Assembly: GCF_009708215.1 (NCBI RefSeq)
Contig: NZ_CP046175.1
Span: 806,001-870,000 of the forward strand
From: Occultella kanbiaonis
GTDB taxonomy: Bacteria > Actinomycetota > Actinomycetes > Actinomycetales > Beutenbergiaceae
Direction: 5' to 3'
Length of the DNA: 64,000 nt
The position numbers and the translations under genes are program-made. The notes under the pieces were generated by a model. The model saw nothing but the letters and a program-made list of their open reading frames with translations, ran no database searches and had not been told where the DNA came from. Shown here one piece after another: positions 40,801-47,791 of this stretch (position 1 is the first letter of the stretch; each line of letters starts with the position of its first letter).

Positions 40801-40859
40801 GCCATCGCGTAACTGAGCACGTCGAGGGCATCGACATCGAGCGAGATCGGAGTCGTCAT
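34836..40859 (-). CDS. Very large SF1 helicase-nuclease fusion (DUF4011 / helicase / REase-like / DUF3320)
   Basis: A 2007-residue protein. An N-terminal part with a transglutaminase-like stretch (ARAIFTAAHARGIRYAEAPS, GEVLDGRIGTCLDTVVVLAA) is followed by the DUF4011 segment RVQQWKNSLLDLSLGNKLIKF. The split helicase core has Walker A LEGPPGTGKSQTITN (Lys704) and Walker B DLVVFDEASQI (Asp1349, Glu1350). It ends with the SF1 motif VI RLNVAVTRARRQVVVFSS. Downstream is an REase-like segment (HTDVGLSDFKVDLSL; VAVLLDGPGW), then a Glu/Ala/Arg coiled region of AERDA repeats, and DUF3320 at the C-terminus. Related COG1112-type helicases occur in anti-phage systems as well as in repair. No partner gene lies alongside on this strand. 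Confidence 0.88.
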   Translation of the reverse strand: MTTPISLDVDALDVLSYAMAHNGLAVVGQVRIASHGVDLLGARLRVRVLDVQGDLARPCVVVVDLAGGRETIVRDVPLVLDPSAMAQVEEDRPAEIVVDLLPPVDGDEPDETAVVAEPLARIAVPVRLLAAQHWLRSEHPVTTEVLASFVMPNHPAISQLLGEAGEILRTETGSASLEGYQSGPDRVDELARAIFTAAHARGIRYAEAPSSWSAQGQKVRTPGEVLDGRIGTCLDTVVVLAAALEQAGVRPLVWIVAGHAFLGYWRQPTSLGVVYDIDTSRVVNLIDVGVIGLMETTLVTATELPDRESVARQPYARFLTGDLRDVYGVLDVHEARRNRILPLPARVRTDDGTVVVVEYRPPTYTPPGAAPSGDGSREGSGGEGPSRAKAPPRVQQWKNSLLDLSLGNKLIKFSERNAIHLAVPPRELARFEDTINAGASISLLPADSVDAVHTQRGISVGADLDEELRTSLLHERRAVYSDVPDAAYQGRLRGLAHRARTIVEDTGANNLYLALGSLIWSIGTEQLRSPLVLVPVTLRTRSKAGAYTFTLDESGSSTPNFCLLEKLRQLFDLEIPGLAEPTDDHAGVDLEAALAATRVALVQAGLNFRVEATADLAILQFAKFRLWKDLDENWEQFDHNPLVHHLIHTPTDAFSDPAPPPAEVDLDELASGCPVPADSSQLAAIAEAVAGRTFVLEGPPGTGKSQTITNLLTRSVAAGKRVLFVAEKRAALDVVRRRLEDVGMGPFSIDLHDRASRPNAVRAQISRALELAIDTDSQGFAAATETLRSTRRRLARYAAELHEPNGAGLSLYSAHTQRLTLRDEPHALPVPTGLVADTDPAVLAGVRRALEVLPDVADPAQPRPDHPWGFVGLLDPHAVPADALLGAVQRVDAAVDAATQALAGPFAGAVFAARSVPEMHAVVTIATSTAVLADLDAVRSAAGQRTRTDLSTALATFVRDHGDAVARVALPNVLDLPMPDIHAAAQSAAASGFFGRKRRLKAVLETLRPGLRPDADVSHKQLVEITTVLAGAADAATQVRELAGRTPGVHLPPVWNPLVPEHRERLDGQLAWSRWAAGALTPDPISSSTRLQDPGPEESPATAVAALRNYLDARATGRVGEVDPTAAGVSGELLAAFTELDALVGAAAPDAPEDPFALWAARDGLLRTWTRTTTGRDLDDPQLLPARRWAAFLGGLEPLRSAGLARARDQLREGVVHADDAVRALDLGVAAASVRERASSTGLAGFDPLGHGRTISRFTTSAREVRDHLTTIVPREVLASRRFDPEAGGRVGALRRELGRQRGGLAVRALLRTYGDLITQVMPCVLVSPDSLARFFPARAGQFDLVVFDEASQIRVADAVGAMGRATGVIVVGDSKQMPPTSFGEPLFEGGDDEFAAEAEGVIDDEESILTECIQSRVPQRWLSWHYRSKDESLIAFSNTHYYENRLSSFPAPNNGAASRDIDGVGVSLVRVDGQFQRTGKGRLLRTNPVEADAIVEEIARRFDAHPYGTPSIGVVTFNVQQRDHIESLLRDTGDDRLRAALDDSGEGLFVKNLENVQGDERDVILFSTAFGVNDRGILPLNFGPLNRAGGERRLNVAVTRARRQVVVFSSFDPDQLRSEQTSSVGIKHLRNYLDMAAHGPEVLATIASAPRRTVIADRHREQVAASLRDLGLVAHTDVGLSDFKVDLSLALPERPDHPVVAVLLDGPGWAGRGTVGDRDGLPVEVLSAMMRWPAVERLWLPAWLKDPDGEARRLLEATHAAERVASEREAAERDAAERDAAERDAVEREAERTALVADVPAQPTLTGLAMSADVPDPVAIPAGLAVPFQPWDPQPLGVRSVLDALPATRAAHQVQQAIESIVAQEGPVHTARLTRLVANSFGLTKVAETRAQAILGQVPTDLRVQDRFVWPRELDPDGWRGYRTQTSSSVRPLDQVPSQEIANAMADLARASAGSTNEELLRATNAVFGGSRLTDGIRTRLEHVLGSAIALGTLTERGQYLVAGAD
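35489..35562. repeat. 15-bp tandem repeats within the helicase-nuclease gene
   Basis: Near-identical 15-bp units (core CTCGGCCGCGTCTCG) encode the AERDA-AERDA-AERDA stretch in the linker before DUF3320. Likely unstable by slippage; the frame is kept because the unit is a multiple of three. Confidence 0.85.
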
Positions 40860-40968
40860 CTGCGTGAACCTGCGGCCTTCCTGAGCGGCGGGACTACTGC
40901 GTTAGCAGAGTGCCATGGATCACCCACATGGGCCGCGTCGCTCAGCCGCGCGCCGGTGTGTGTCCATG

Positions 40969-41009
40969 CGTTGCGTCACTGACCCATCCCACGGGTCAGT
41001 GGCGCAACG
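40969..41009. repeat. Long palindrome B (17-bp stem with one G-T pair, 7-nt loop)
   Basis: CGTTGCGTCACTGACCC pairs with GGGTCAGTGGCGCAACG around a 7-nt loop. It lies between the divergent helicase and XRE genes and shares 18 bases with palindrome A at 20746-20780. Being upstream of both genes, it is not a terminator. Confidence 0.8.
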
Positions 41010-41113
41010 TTCGGGAACGGCACCGTTCGGGCGGGCTGCTGGGCCCGATGTCGGTGGTGGATGTCACGGTCGGTGCAGTGGATGTTCGGAGGGTTCGAAC
41101 CGGGGAGGCGACG

Positions 41114-41905
41114 ATGTTGTCGGTGCAGGAGCAGATCGCGTGGGTGGCTGAAGGGGTCGAGGTCTGGCTGGCGCGGTCGCGCCTGGCCGCGATCGACTGG
41201 GAGGTGGTCGAGTCGGGCTGGGCCGGGCCAACTGGGTGGGGGGAGCGGCTCGAGACGGTCGACGGCGGGGCGGAGCGCGTCGAGCCCGACGGCGTGACCG
41301 GGCGCAGGGCTGAGTTCGACGTGGCGGGGCACGTGCTCCGGGCGCGGCGTCGCGGGGACCTGAGTCAACGCGAGCTCGCCGCGCTGCTCGGGGTCTCGCA
41401 GTCGACGGTGAACCGGTACGAGCAAGCGGGCGCCGAGATCGGGGTGCGGCACCTCGCGCAGGTGCTGGCTGAGGCCGGGCTCCGGTTGGCTGTCGTCGAC
41501 GAGTCGGGGCGGGAGGTGGAGCCGGTACACGACGACGAGGTCAGGGACAACGCGGGCCGGCGGTTCCCCGCCCACCTGGATGTGCTGCCGCCCGACCAGG
41601 TGCCTGAGCAGCGCATGTCCCGGCCGCGGTACGACCGCAGGCCCGCTACGGGCTGGTACCACCACCGGGTGATGCGTGACTGCTATCGGGCGGTCCGAGC
41701 GGTCGGAGCGGTAGAGCTTGACCATCCCACGGTGGCCGAGCTGGCGCGGCGCCGCTGGGTGCTCTTGACTCGCCCGCGGGAGGCCCGCTCGATCCGGATG
41801 GCGGAGCACAGGCTGCGGGCCGCGGCCGCCAGGGTGCACGCGGCGGGCCGCTGGGCGTGGATGCCGTCCCCGCCTGTGGTTCAGGAGGCCATGGCGCTCC
41901 CGTAG
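41114..41905 (+). CDS. XRE family helix-turn-helix protein
   Basis: A 263-residue protein. The DNA-binding domain lies at about residues 76-130: VLRARRRGDLSQRELAALLG, SQSTVNRYEQAG, then a helix VRHLAQVLAEAGLRLAVV. The flanks are unusual. The N-terminal 70 residues (VQEQIAWVAEGVEVWLARSR) and the C-terminal 100, which are rich in Arg and contain YDRRPATGWYHHRVMRDCYR, are not recognised. GGAGG six bases before the ATG supports the start. Its 3' end overlaps the converging glycosyltransferase gene by 25 bases. It is divergent from the helicase-nuclease gene and may regulate it, though no operator other than palindrome B is visible. Confidence 0.78.
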   Translation: MLSVQEQIAWVAEGVEVWLARSRLAAIDWEVVESGWAGPTGWGERLETVDGGAERVEPDGVTGRRAEFDVAGHVLRARRRGDLSQRELAALLGVSQSTVNRYEQAGAEIGVRHLAQVLAEAGLRLAVVDESGREVEPVHDDEVRDNAGRRFPAHLDVLPPDQVPEQRMSRPRYDRRPATGWYHHRVMRDCYRAVRAVGAVELDHPTVAELARRRWVLLTRPREARSIRMAEHRLRAAAARVHAAGRWAWMPSPPVVQEAMALP

Positions 41906-43176
41906 CGGGCGGCGTCGACCCGTGCGAACAGCCGGTCGAAGACCGCACCGCGGTCGAACTGCAGCGCATGGGTACGGGCCCGGTGCTCCCAGCGGTGGCG
42001 TTCGTCGGGGTCCATGGTGACGGCCCGGTCGATCGCGGCGGCGATCCCGACCGGATCCTCGACGTCGACGATCATCGCGTGTTCGCCGACCGCCTCCCCG
42101 ATCCCGCCGGTGATGGTGGTGATCACCGGGCCGCCGCCGGCGAGCATCTTCTCCACCAGCGCGATCCCGAACGTCTCGACGAACTCCGGTCGGGGCTTGC
42201 TCGGCAGCGCATAGGCGGCCGCACCTGCCATCAGGTACGGCTTCTCCGCGTCGTCGACGTCGTCGAGGAAATCGACCCGGTCGCCGATCCCGGATGCCGC
42301 CGCGAACGCGTGCAGCTCATCCGCCTCGGGGCCGCGACCTGCGATCACCAACCGCGTGGAGTCCCTGGCCCGGCTCATGGCGAAGCCGGTGATGAGGTCG
42401 TCCACGCCCTTGGCGCGGGCGAGCCGGGACAGGAACAGCACGTAGCCGTCCTTCGTCAACCGTCGGGCCGCCAGGGTCTCGGTGAGCTTCGCCTGCTCGA
42501 GATCGAGGTAGGCGTGCGAGTCGATGGCGGGGTAGGAGACCTCGACGAGGGCCCGGCAGCGGGCGGCGTACCTCGTGCCGTGTTGGGCATCGATCTCCTC
42601 CGCGGCCGCGATGATCAGGGCCTTCGTGTACTCCGAGACGGCCACGCACACATCGCTGCTGAGGTAGGCCTCCAGGACGTGCGCTGCCGCCCCGAGTCGC
42701 CCCTGCGCCACACACGCACGCACGACGTTCGTCACGTCCGAGCCGACGGCCTCGGCGATCGTGACCACGTCGACGTCGAGCCCGGTGCCCTCCGCGACCC
42801 GGAGGGCGTCGGCGACCGCGATCGTGTGCGGGCTCAGGTACAACGACATGCACACGGTCGGTACCCCGTCGGTGAACAGCTCGACGAGACGCCCGGTGAT
42901 GCCGGCGAGGTAACGGCCGTCGGGGACCCGGTAGTCACCCACGGGCTCCGGTCGCTCGACCACGATTCCCGGACCGTACTCGAGCACGCCGTCGAGCGGT
43001 TTCAGAGGCAGACCCGCCTCGACGAGCCGATCGATCGGCCAGGTGATGATCCGGACCTCGTCGAAGCCACGCTCCATGGCGGTCTCGGCGAGGTTGCGTG
43101 CCTCACCGGAGTGTCCGCAGATCACCGGATCGGCGCGGACGACGAGGACCAACCGGTTCGTCGGGGTGCTGTTCAT
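41881..43176 (-). CDS. Glycosyltransferase family 4 protein
   Basis: A 431-residue GT-B enzyme. The donor-binding C-terminal half has YVLFLSRLARAKGVDDLITG, RLVIAGRGPEADELHAFAAA and the E-x7-E-like motif FVETFGIALVEKMLAGGGPV, as in nucleotide-sugar-dependent GT4 proteins. The N-terminal half contains ADPVICGHSGEARNLAETAM, which fits the acceptor-side loop of sucrose or glycosyl-glycerate synthase-like enzymes. Its ATG overlaps the stop of the GH92 gene (ATGA), so the two are translationally coupled. Joint presence of a mannosidase and a glycosyltransferase suggests remodelling of an intracellular glycan, but substrate is unknown. Alternative: a trehalose- or mannosyl-type synthase. Confidence 0.85.
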   Translation of the reverse strand: MNSTPTNRLVLVVRADPVICGHSGEARNLAETAMERGFDEVRIITWPIDRLVEAGLPLKPLDGVLEYGPGIVVERPEPVGDYRVPDGRYLAGITGRLVELFTDGVPTVCMSLYLSPHTIAVADALRVAEGTGLDVDVVTIAEAVGSDVTNVVRACVAQGRLGAAAHVLEAYLSSDVCVAVSEYTKALIIAAAEEIDAQHGTRYAARCRALVEVSYPAIDSHAYLDLEQAKLTETLAARRLTKDGYVLFLSRLARAKGVDDLITGFAMSRARDSTRLVIAGRGPEADELHAFAAASGIGDRVDFLDDVDDAEKPYLMAGAAAYALPSKPRPEFVETFGIALVEKMLAGGGPVITTITGGIGEAVGEHAMIVDVEDPVGIAAAIDRAVTMDPDERHRWEHRARTHALQFDRGAVFDRLFARVDAARYGSAMAS

Positions 43177-45476
43177 GGGAGACCTCTTCTCGTCGCGATC
43201 GGATGGGTGGGTGACTGGTACGGCGAGACGGACGGCGGGCGCTCGGTGGTGCCCCAGTCGCTCGGGCGAGGACCGAGGCTGATCTCGAGCCGGCCGCCGG
43301 CGTGCACCTCGCCGCCTCCGAGCCACGCCCGCTGGAGCGGCTCACCGTCGAGGGTGACGGACTGCACGTACTGGACCGGGACGTCCGGTCCGGGTTCGAG
43401 GAACCCGACCGTCGTGATCTCGAAGGAACCCCCGGCCACCGAGATCCGGGACCGGCGGAAGTGCGGTGCGTTGACCAGGAACAGGTTCTGCCCGGCGACG
43501 GGGAACAGGCCGAGGCTCGCCCACACGTACCAGGAGCTGAGCCCGCCGGAGTCGTCGTTGCCGGGCAGGCCACCGCGGCCGGTCCCGAACATCTGGTGCA
43601 CGGCGGCATGGACCACCTCGGTGGTGCGGTCCGGCCGGCCGGCGTAGGTGTAGGCCCACGGGGCCTCCATGTCCGGCTCGTTGTTCAGGCCCTCGAACCG
43701 GTTCAGGGCGTAGCCCGCGGCCATCTCCGTGGCGTCCGGCGACCGGCCGGGCTGGCGTACCGGGTCGGCTCCGAAGCCGAAGAACCGGTCGAGCAGGTCC
43801 ACGAAGGCCGCGTCCCCACCGGCGAGCCGGATCCGCTGACCCATGTCCGGCAGCAGTCGGAACGAATAGTTCCACAGGCCCCCCTCGTAGAAGGTGGAGT
43901 CCCGCAGCAGCCCGGTGTCGACGTCGAACGCGTTCACCCACCACCCCGCGAACCGGTCGAAGTCGCGTACCAGGGCATCGTCCCGGCAGACACGGGCCGC
44001 CTTCGCGGTGCACCAGTAGCCGAACGCGAGGTCGAGCGTGTGGCTGATCGGCTCCACCCGCCCGTCCCGCAGGAAGTCCTCGCCGTAGGTCCGGCGGAGG
44101 TCATTGTGCATGTGCACGAGGGCCCAGTCCCAGTCGATCCCGGGCAGGCCGAGCTGGCACAGGTCGGCCAGGAACGTGTGCGCGAGTGCGCTCGCCTGAC
44201 GCGAGAACCGATCCGCGCCGCGCGCCATCCGATAGCCGATCGGGAAGTTCCCCTCCTCCTCGCAGATGTGCAGCAGGGCGTTCGCGAGCTCGACGGCCCG
44301 GTCCGGCAGGAGCATGGTCAGCAGGGGGAGCTGGGTGCGGTAGATGTCCCACATCGTGCAGATGTCGAACGCGAACGGACCCTGGGCCGGCCAGAACGGG
44401 CTCTCGTTCGGCGCCAGGCTCGGCTTGATCAGCGAGTGGTAGAGCGCCGTCGCGAACACCGTGCGGCGCTGTGCGGACGGTGTGTCCACCTCGATCAGGT
44501 CGAGGTGTTCCGACCAGGCCCGCGAGGTCGCGGCCCGGCGGGTCGCGAACGCCGAACGCTCCGTCCCGCAGTCCCGCAGGAGGTTCTCCCGAGCCTGGTC
44601 CACGCCCCGCAGGGAGAACCCGAACCGCAGTTCGACCACCTGTCCCGCCACCGTGGGGCCGGCCCACATCAGCCCGAACGGACGCAGCGTCGTCGGGCGG
44701 ATCGAGTCCAGGTCGAGCCGGGTGCCACCCGGCATCAGGCGCCGGTCGTACCAGAGCATCTGGCGCCACGAGTCCGCGTCGCACTCCACGTGCACCGAGA
44801 GCGGCGCCCCCTCGACCACGATCTGCCCCTGGGCGACCCCCGGGCTGATGGAGGCCAGATGGGACCGCAGCGGGATGGTGGATCCGTGCGGGATCGTCAG
44901 CCCGCCGAGCGAGAGGTCGATCACCACGCGCGCGTCATGATGATCACCGAACGTGTACCGGTGGACCGCGCTCCTGGGGCCGACGGTGATCTCGCACCGG
45001 ATCCCGGAGGCGAGCGTGGCCGCGTAGTAGCCCGGCTCGGCCACCTCGTCGGTGAGCTCCCAGAGTGTGTCGAGGGCGTCAAGCGGCGCCAGCATCGGGG
45101 TGACCCGGAAGTAGTTGTAGTACTTGCGGATCGCGCCCGTGCCGGTCTGCTGGAAGTGGGTGAACCCGGACGCGAGCAGACCGTCGTAGATCGGTACCGG
45201 CAGCCCTTCGGTGCCGAGGTCGTACTGCCCGTACCCGGCTGGGTAGGCGCCCGAGTACGCACACGCGGAGACCATGCCGAGGGGGTAGGTCGCGCCGGGA
45301 TGGGTGTTGCCGACCTGTGGCTTCGGCCACCACCACGTGGCGGCGATGCCGGTGCGCGTCGGAAGGTCGGTGGCACCGGTGCCGAGGAACGGATCGACGT
45401 GGTCCGAACTGCCACGGCTCGGCGCGACCGGTGGAGACGGCGTCGACGCCGTCGCGACCGCTGATCGGGTCTCCAT
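43173..45476 (-). CDS. Glycoside hydrolase family 92 alpha-mannosidase
   Basis: A 767-residue GH92 protein; family members are calcium-dependent exo-alpha-mannosidases. The N-terminal beta-sandwich opens with DHVDPFLGTGATDLPTRTG and NTHPGATYPLGMVSACAYSG, followed by HFQQTGTGAIRKYYN. The (alpha/alpha)6 barrel shows FAFDICTMWDIYRTQLPLLT, LNNEPDMEAPWAYTYAGRPD and the signature GNDDSGGLSSWYVWASLGLFPVAG. Unlike most characterised GH92 enzymes it lacks a signal peptide, starting MPLA-like Ala/Ser/Thr-rich sequence without a hydrophobic core (METRSAVATASTPSPP), so it should be cytosolic. It is followed by the GT4 gene with a four-base overlap. Confidence 0.92.
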   Translation of the reverse strand: METRSAVATASTPSPPVAPSRGSSDHVDPFLGTGATDLPTRTGIAATWWWPKPQVGNTHPGATYPLGMVSACAYSGAYPAGYGQYDLGTEGLPVPIYDGLLASGFTHFQQTGTGAIRKYYNYFRVTPMLAPLDALDTLWELTDEVAEPGYYAATLASGIRCEITVGPRSAVHRYTFGDHHDARVVIDLSLGGLTIPHGSTIPLRSHLASISPGVAQGQIVVEGAPLSVHVECDADSWRQMLWYDRRLMPGGTRLDLDSIRPTTLRPFGLMWAGPTVAGQVVELRFGFSLRGVDQARENLLRDCGTERSAFATRRAATSRAWSEHLDLIEVDTPSAQRRTVFATALYHSLIKPSLAPNESPFWPAQGPFAFDICTMWDIYRTQLPLLTMLLPDRAVELANALLHICEEEGNFPIGYRMARGADRFSRQASALAHTFLADLCQLGLPGIDWDWALVHMHNDLRRTYGEDFLRDGRVEPISHTLDLAFGYWCTAKAARVCRDDALVRDFDRFAGWWVNAFDVDTGLLRDSTFYEGGLWNYSFRLLPDMGQRIRLAGGDAAFVDLLDRFFGFGADPVRQPGRSPDATEMAAGYALNRFEGLNNEPDMEAPWAYTYAGRPDRTTEVVHAAVHQMFGTGRGGLPGNDDSGGLSSWYVWASLGLFPVAGQNLFLVNAPHFRRSRISVAGGSFEITTVGFLEPGPDVPVQYVQSVTLDGEPLQRAWLGGGEVHAGGRLEISLGPRPSDWGTTERPPSVSPYQSPTHPIATRRGLP

Positions 45477-45576
45477 GTGCCGACGGTACGAATCGAACGT
45501 GTCCGGGGCGTTTCCGCAGCGTTGCCGGGAGCGGGACGTTTCGTCAGGTGTGTGTCGCGCGAGGCGACGCGGGGAT

Positions 45577-46689
45577 TCAGTCGGGCGGCGGCAGTGGGTC
45601 GAACCGCAACCCGTGGGCCTGGGCGACCGGTTCGCTGGTCAGGCGCCCGCCGGTGGTGCTGACACCGGGCCGCAACTCGGGGTGGCGGCCGAGCGCGACC
45701 TCCCAGCCGTGCGTGGCGATCGTGGCGACGTAGGGCAGGGTCACGTTCGTCAGGGCGATCGTCGACGTGATCGGGACCGCGCCGGGCATGTTCGCCACGC
45801 AGTAGAACGTGGAGTCGTGCACACGGAACGTCGGGTCGGCGTAGGTCGTCGGCCGGGTCCCCTCGAAGCAGCCGCCCTGGTCCACGGCGATGTCCACCAG
45901 CACCGTGCCCGGGTTCATCTGCGCGATCATCTCGTCTGTGACCAGCTTCGGTGCCCGCGCGCCGGGCACGAGGACCGCGCCGATCACCAGGTCCGCGGTG
46001 GACGTCTCCTCGGCCACCGTGTACGGGTTCGAGCGAAGCGTGTGCACCCGCGGCCCGAACCGGGCCTCGAGGGCGCGCAGCCGTGGCACGGACACGTCGA
46101 GCACGGTCACGTCGGCCAGCATTCCGACCGCGACCTCCGCCGCATGCTCGCCGGCCACGCCGCCGCCGATGATGACCACCTTCGCACGCGGGGTGCCGGG
46201 CACGCCGCCGAGCAACACCCCGCGGCCGCCCTCGTCCTTCATCAGCTGGTACGCGCCGACCTGGACGGACAACCGGCCGGCGACCTCGCTCATCGGGGCC
46301 AACAGGGGCAGCGAACGGTCCGGCAGCTGCACCGTCTCGTAGGCGATCGCCGTGGTGCCGGCAGCGATCAGGGCACGGGTGAGGTTCTCGTCGGCAGCCA
46401 GGTGCAGGTAGGTGAAGAGCACCAGGTCGGCGCGCAGGTGGGGGTACTCCTGCTGCACGGGCTCCTTGACCTTGAGCAGGAGCTCGGACGATGCCCACAC
46501 CTCGCCCGCGTCGGCGACGATCCGAGCGCCGACGGCGGCGTACGCGTCGTCGGCGAAGCTCGAGCCCACTCCGGCACCCTGCTGCACCGCGACGTCGTGA
46601 CCGGCGAGGATCAGCTCATGTGCACCCGCCGGGGTGAGCGCGACCCGGAACTCCGAGTTCTTGACCTCGGTCACCACGCCGATCCGCAT
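45577..46689 (-). CDS. ald: Alanine dehydrogenase
   Basis: A 370-residue enzyme converting L-alanine to pyruvate and ammonium with NAD+. The N-terminal domain opens MRIGVVTEVKNSEFRVALTP. The catalytic Lys is in LLLKVKEPVQQEY and the catalytic His in LFTYLHLAADENL. The NAD site is VVIIGGGVAGEHAAEVAVGM, ending in a conserved DVSVPRL, and DQGGCFEGTRPTTYADP completes the active site. The whole length fits the family. A GGAG site lies seven bases before the ATG. It reads away from the copper operon across a 148-bp spacer that holds a CsoR-type promoter for the other direction, and has no evident regulator here. Confidence 0.95.
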   Translation of the reverse strand: MRIGVVTEVKNSEFRVALTPAGAHELILAGHDVAVQQGAGVGSSFADDAYAAVGARIVADAGEVWASSELLLKVKEPVQQEYPHLRADLVLFTYLHLAADENLTRALIAAGTTAIAYETVQLPDRSLPLLAPMSEVAGRLSVQVGAYQLMKDEGGRGVLLGGVPGTPRAKVVIIGGGVAGEHAAEVAVGMLADVTVLDVSVPRLRALEARFGPRVHTLRSNPYTVAEETSTADLVIGAVLVPGARAPKLVTDEMIAQMNPGTVLVDIAVDQGGCFEGTRPTTYADPTFRVHDSTFYCVANMPGAVPITSTIALTNVTLPYVATIATHGWEVALGRHPELRPGVSTTGGRLTSEPVAQAHGLRFDPLPPPD

Positions 46690-46782
46690 CTTTGCTCCTC
46701 GCCTCGTCCGGGCACCAGCCCGTGTCCGGGCACCAGCGTCCCCTGTTCTGCACGGCCGCGCGACCGATTCGGTGCGACGTGG

Positions 46783-46811
46783 TTGGCACTGATACCCCCT
46801 AGGGGTATAGT
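46783..46811 (+). promoter_or_regulatory. Copper-responsive promoter with CsoR-type operator
   Basis: TTGGCA (46783-46788) and TATAGT (46806-46811) are 17 bp apart, a good sigma-70-like promoter. The spacer and the -10 region hold ATACCCCCTAGGGGTAT (46792-46808), the quasi-palindrome bound by the copper repressor CsoR. Binding there would block RNA polymerase. No csoR gene is in the window. Confidence 0.8.
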
Positions 46812-46837
46812 CGGGCTATGTCGTGGAAGGGAACATC

Positions 46838-47791
46838 ATGCAGGCGCCCGTGAAGTTGACGATCTTCGCCGCCGGACTGGCGGTGCTGTTCGGGGGTGCG
46901 TTCGTCGTCGGATCGGCCTCGGGGATCCGGGTCGAGACGCAGTCGCCGGCCCATGCCGAGGAGGAGGACTCCGGTGAGGGCGGTTCCGGCCACGGCGGGA
47001 CGGGCGAGGACGCAACCGAGGAGGGCTCCGGTCACGATGGGGCGGAGGACTCCGGGCACGACGCGGCCGGCTCGACCGAGGACCTCCCCGTCGGTGTGCT
47101 CTCCGCGGCCGGCGGCTACCGGCTCGACGCGCTGACCGTGCCGGACGCCGTCGGCGTGGCGGGCACGCTCAGCTTCCGGGTGCTCGACACCCACGGCGAC
47201 CCGGTCACCGAGTACACGACGCAGCACGAACGAGACCTGCACCTGATCGTCGCCTCGCAGGACACCAGTGAGTTCCGGCACGTGCACCCGACCCTCGGCG
47301 CGGACGGCACCTGGAGCATCGACTGGACCTGGCCCACCGCAGGCAGTCACCGCGTCTATGCCGACTTCCTGCCGGCTGCGTCGGAGGACGGGCTGACCCT
47401 CGCCCAGGACGTCACGGTGCCGGGCACCGTGACCACGGTGCCGCTGCCCGCGGTGAGCAGCACCGCCGTCGTCGACGGTTACACGGTCACCCTCTCCGGT
47501 GACCTGACCACAGACGGCGGCCCGCTCGCCTTCGAGATCAGCCGCGACGGGGACCCGGTCACGGACCTGGACCCCTACCTCGGCGCGTACGGACACCTCG
47601 TCGCGCTCCGGGTCGGCGACCTCGCCTATCTGCACACGCACCCCGAGGGCGAGGCGGGGGTGAGCGAGCCCGGACCGCTGGTCGAGTTCGTGAGCACCGC
47701 GCCGAGCCCGGGGACGTACCGGCTCTTCCTCGACTTCTCCCACCAGGGTGTGGTGCACACCGCCGACTTCACCGTGGAGGTGACCCGATGA
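46838..47791 (+). CDS. Secreted His/Glu-rich copper-associated protein
   Basis: A 317-residue exported protein. An N-terminal hydrophobic segment ([21 protein letters not shown]) is a signal peptide or anchor. It is followed by an acidic, His-containing low-complexity stretch ([25 protein letters not shown]) likely to bind metal. The rest forms two beta-sandwich domains with [22 protein letters not shown] and [20 protein letters not shown], where repeated His residues recall periplasmic copper carriers; this combination is typical of actinobacterial genes preceding copA. The ATG at 46838 follows GGAAGGGAA and is preferred to an earlier GTG. Its stop overlaps the copA start (ATGA). Confidence 0.82.
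   Translation: MQAPVKLTIFAAGLAVLFGGAFVVGSASGIRVETQSPAHAEEEDSGEGGSGHGGTGEDATEEGSGHDGAEDSGHDAAGSTEDLPVGVLSAAGGYRLDALTVPDAVGVAGTLSFRVLDTHGDPVTEYTTQHERDLHLIVASQDTSEFRHVHPTLGADGTWSIDWTWPTAGSHRVYADFLPAASEDGLTLAQDVTVPGTVTTVPLPAVSSTAVVDGYTVTLSGDLTTDGGPLAFEISRDGDPVTDLDPYLGAYGHLVALRVGDLAYLHTHPEGEAGVSEPGPLVEFVSTAPSPGTYRLFLDFSHQGVVHTADFTVEVTR

Noticed and set aside
45477-45576. LacI-type operator upstream of GH92
   Set aside because: The AACGTGTCC-GGGGCGTTT stretch matches the 52.7-kb operator poorly between its half-sites, so no site is claimed.
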